55,103 nt of DNA, from NCBI GenBank assembly GCA_015039465.1, contig MU130553.1:154391-209493 (forward strand). Reading direction: 5' to 3'. Positions 54,381-55,103 of the stretch are shown here, piece by piece. The DNA is from Phlegmacium glaucopus (Eukaryota > Basidiomycota > Agaricomycetes > Agaricales > Cortinariaceae). Each line of letters starts with the position of its first letter. The first letter of the stretch is position 1. The notes below the pieces were generated by a model. The model was not told the origin of the DNA, made no database searches, and saw only the letters and a program-made list of their open reading frames with translations. A program made the position numbers and the translations under genes.

Positions 54381-55103
54381 CCAACACACTGTGCATATCA
54401 AGACTGCACATCTGATCTCCTGAATGCTAGAGGTGGTGTATTTTGTCCATTTCATGAAATGGAGTATGGTGCTAGGTGCCGTGTCCATGATTGTCAAAAT
54501 ATAAAAGTCAATCAAACTGAGGCTTGTGTACAACATCAACCAGAATGGAAAAAGTACATTGAAAGCCATAGTCGTGAGACTCTATCTGGAGTTAAGCATA
54601 TGCTAAGAAGATCTGGAGAAACTATGCCTTGGCAATCTGGTATTCAAAGAAATATACAACCTCATGATCAAGAGGCTTCATCAGAGCAACCAAAGAAGAA
54701 GCATTACTTTAGTCCAAACCGTTTCTATTGTATTGAAACCATCTGTGCACCTTGTGGTACAGTGATTGCTTGGGCCAAATTTGCTAAGTCTGAGTCACCA
54801 ACACATATACTCAACTTCTTAGCCAGTGTTTATCCAAGTGAGGAATCATGGCCAGATTATATATGTATTGATAAAGCATGTATGGTACTGCGTACTTGTA
54901 TAATCAATGGAAGCTGGGAGGAATGGAAGAAGACTAGCCGATTTATAGTGGACTCATACCACTATAAAAATCATAGGGTTAATGATTTCTTGTGCCACAC
55001 ATGGTGTAATCCTGCACCCACTGATGGTTCAGCCCCAAATTTGATCATACCTGCAGTTGATAAGAAGGGACAGCCTTGCTTGAAAAGGGCCTTTAATACA
55101 CAG
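54381..55103 (+). CDS. KDZ-associated cysteine-cluster (CxC5/CxC6-like) protein, partial
   Basis: 241 codons open to the window edge with no stop, beginning PTHCAYQDCTSDLLNARGG. Cysteine/histidine cluster: HCAYQDC, GVFCPFHEMEYGARCRVHDC and TEACVQHQPEWKKYI (54387-54560). A central block follows, with HYFSPNRFYCIETICAPCGT, VIAWAKFAKSESPTHILNFL, PDYICIDKACMVLRTC and SRFIVDSYHYKNHRVNDFLC, then WCNPAPTDGSAPNL and KRAFNTQ. I recognise this as the Agaricomycete protein family annotated as cysteine cluster associated with KDZ transposases. Its partner is a mobile-element transposase or a related DDE-like fold; its own activity is unknown. The 5' end is cut by the LTR-G insertion at 54378, so the gene is probably broken. 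Confidence 0.75.

Overview
The window looks like a filamentous basidiomycete, almost certainly an Agaricomycete. Introns are about 50 nt, GT-AG, with CTNAC-type branch sites. The proteins are families I know mainly from Agaricomycetes: DUF6532, a cysteine-cluster protein that travels with KDZ transposases, DIRS-type retrotransposons with a DNA breaking-rejoining enzyme, an N-terminal G-domain GTPase family, and a secreted single-pass membrane protein. No rRNA, tRNA or CRISPR array was found. All family assignments are recall from reading translations, not database results.

Layout. 1-19.0 kb is nested transposable elements sitting in damaged host genes: DUF6532 (350-3007), an MFS transporter pseudogene (6640-7533), a TIR element that contains a complete but decayed DIRS-like retrotransposon (11802-18793). 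19.5-27 kb is the least TE-rich part: a single-pass membrane protein (19505-20546, minus), a PEX19-like pseudogene, a proline-rich ORF with frameshifts, and about 3 kb with no supported gene. 27.0-32.7 kb is one GTPase gene. 33.3-54.4 kb is again nested retrotransposons: a decayed gypsy element (33682-38657), a copia element (39026-41131), a SAP-domain ORF, a second gypsy element (43427-46745) and a nearly complete chromovirus (47114-54088). The window ends inside a KDZ-associated cysteine-cluster gene.

Main discovery. The GTPase gene has seven ordinary exons (27001-28232, 301 codons, all splice phases consistent), then a run of 67 consecutive GT-AG introns separated by exons of exactly three nucleotides (28284-32023), then a C-terminal exon (from about 32364 or 32370). 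Most of the run is a 56-bp tandem repeat made of a 53-nt intron plus one phase-0 codon. Introns are nearly uniform while the single-codon exons are the most variable positions: 18 different codons, none a stop. The flanking units have unrelated, non-homogenised intron sequences but still carry three-nucleotide exons. If spliced as read, each intron contributes one amino acid, and skipping any subset keeps the frame.

Recurrent repeat families named here: element A (about 1.4 kb, ends TAT...ATA, 4-bp target duplications, five copies); TIR family T (ends like CTTTACACTCCCCCAC, about 9-bp target duplications, element-specific subterminal motif arrays); LTR-G (587-bp LTR of the chromovirus, also found as solo and split copies). 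Inactivating stops in the retroelements are nearly all TGA where the family has arginine, the signature of CGA to TGA decay.
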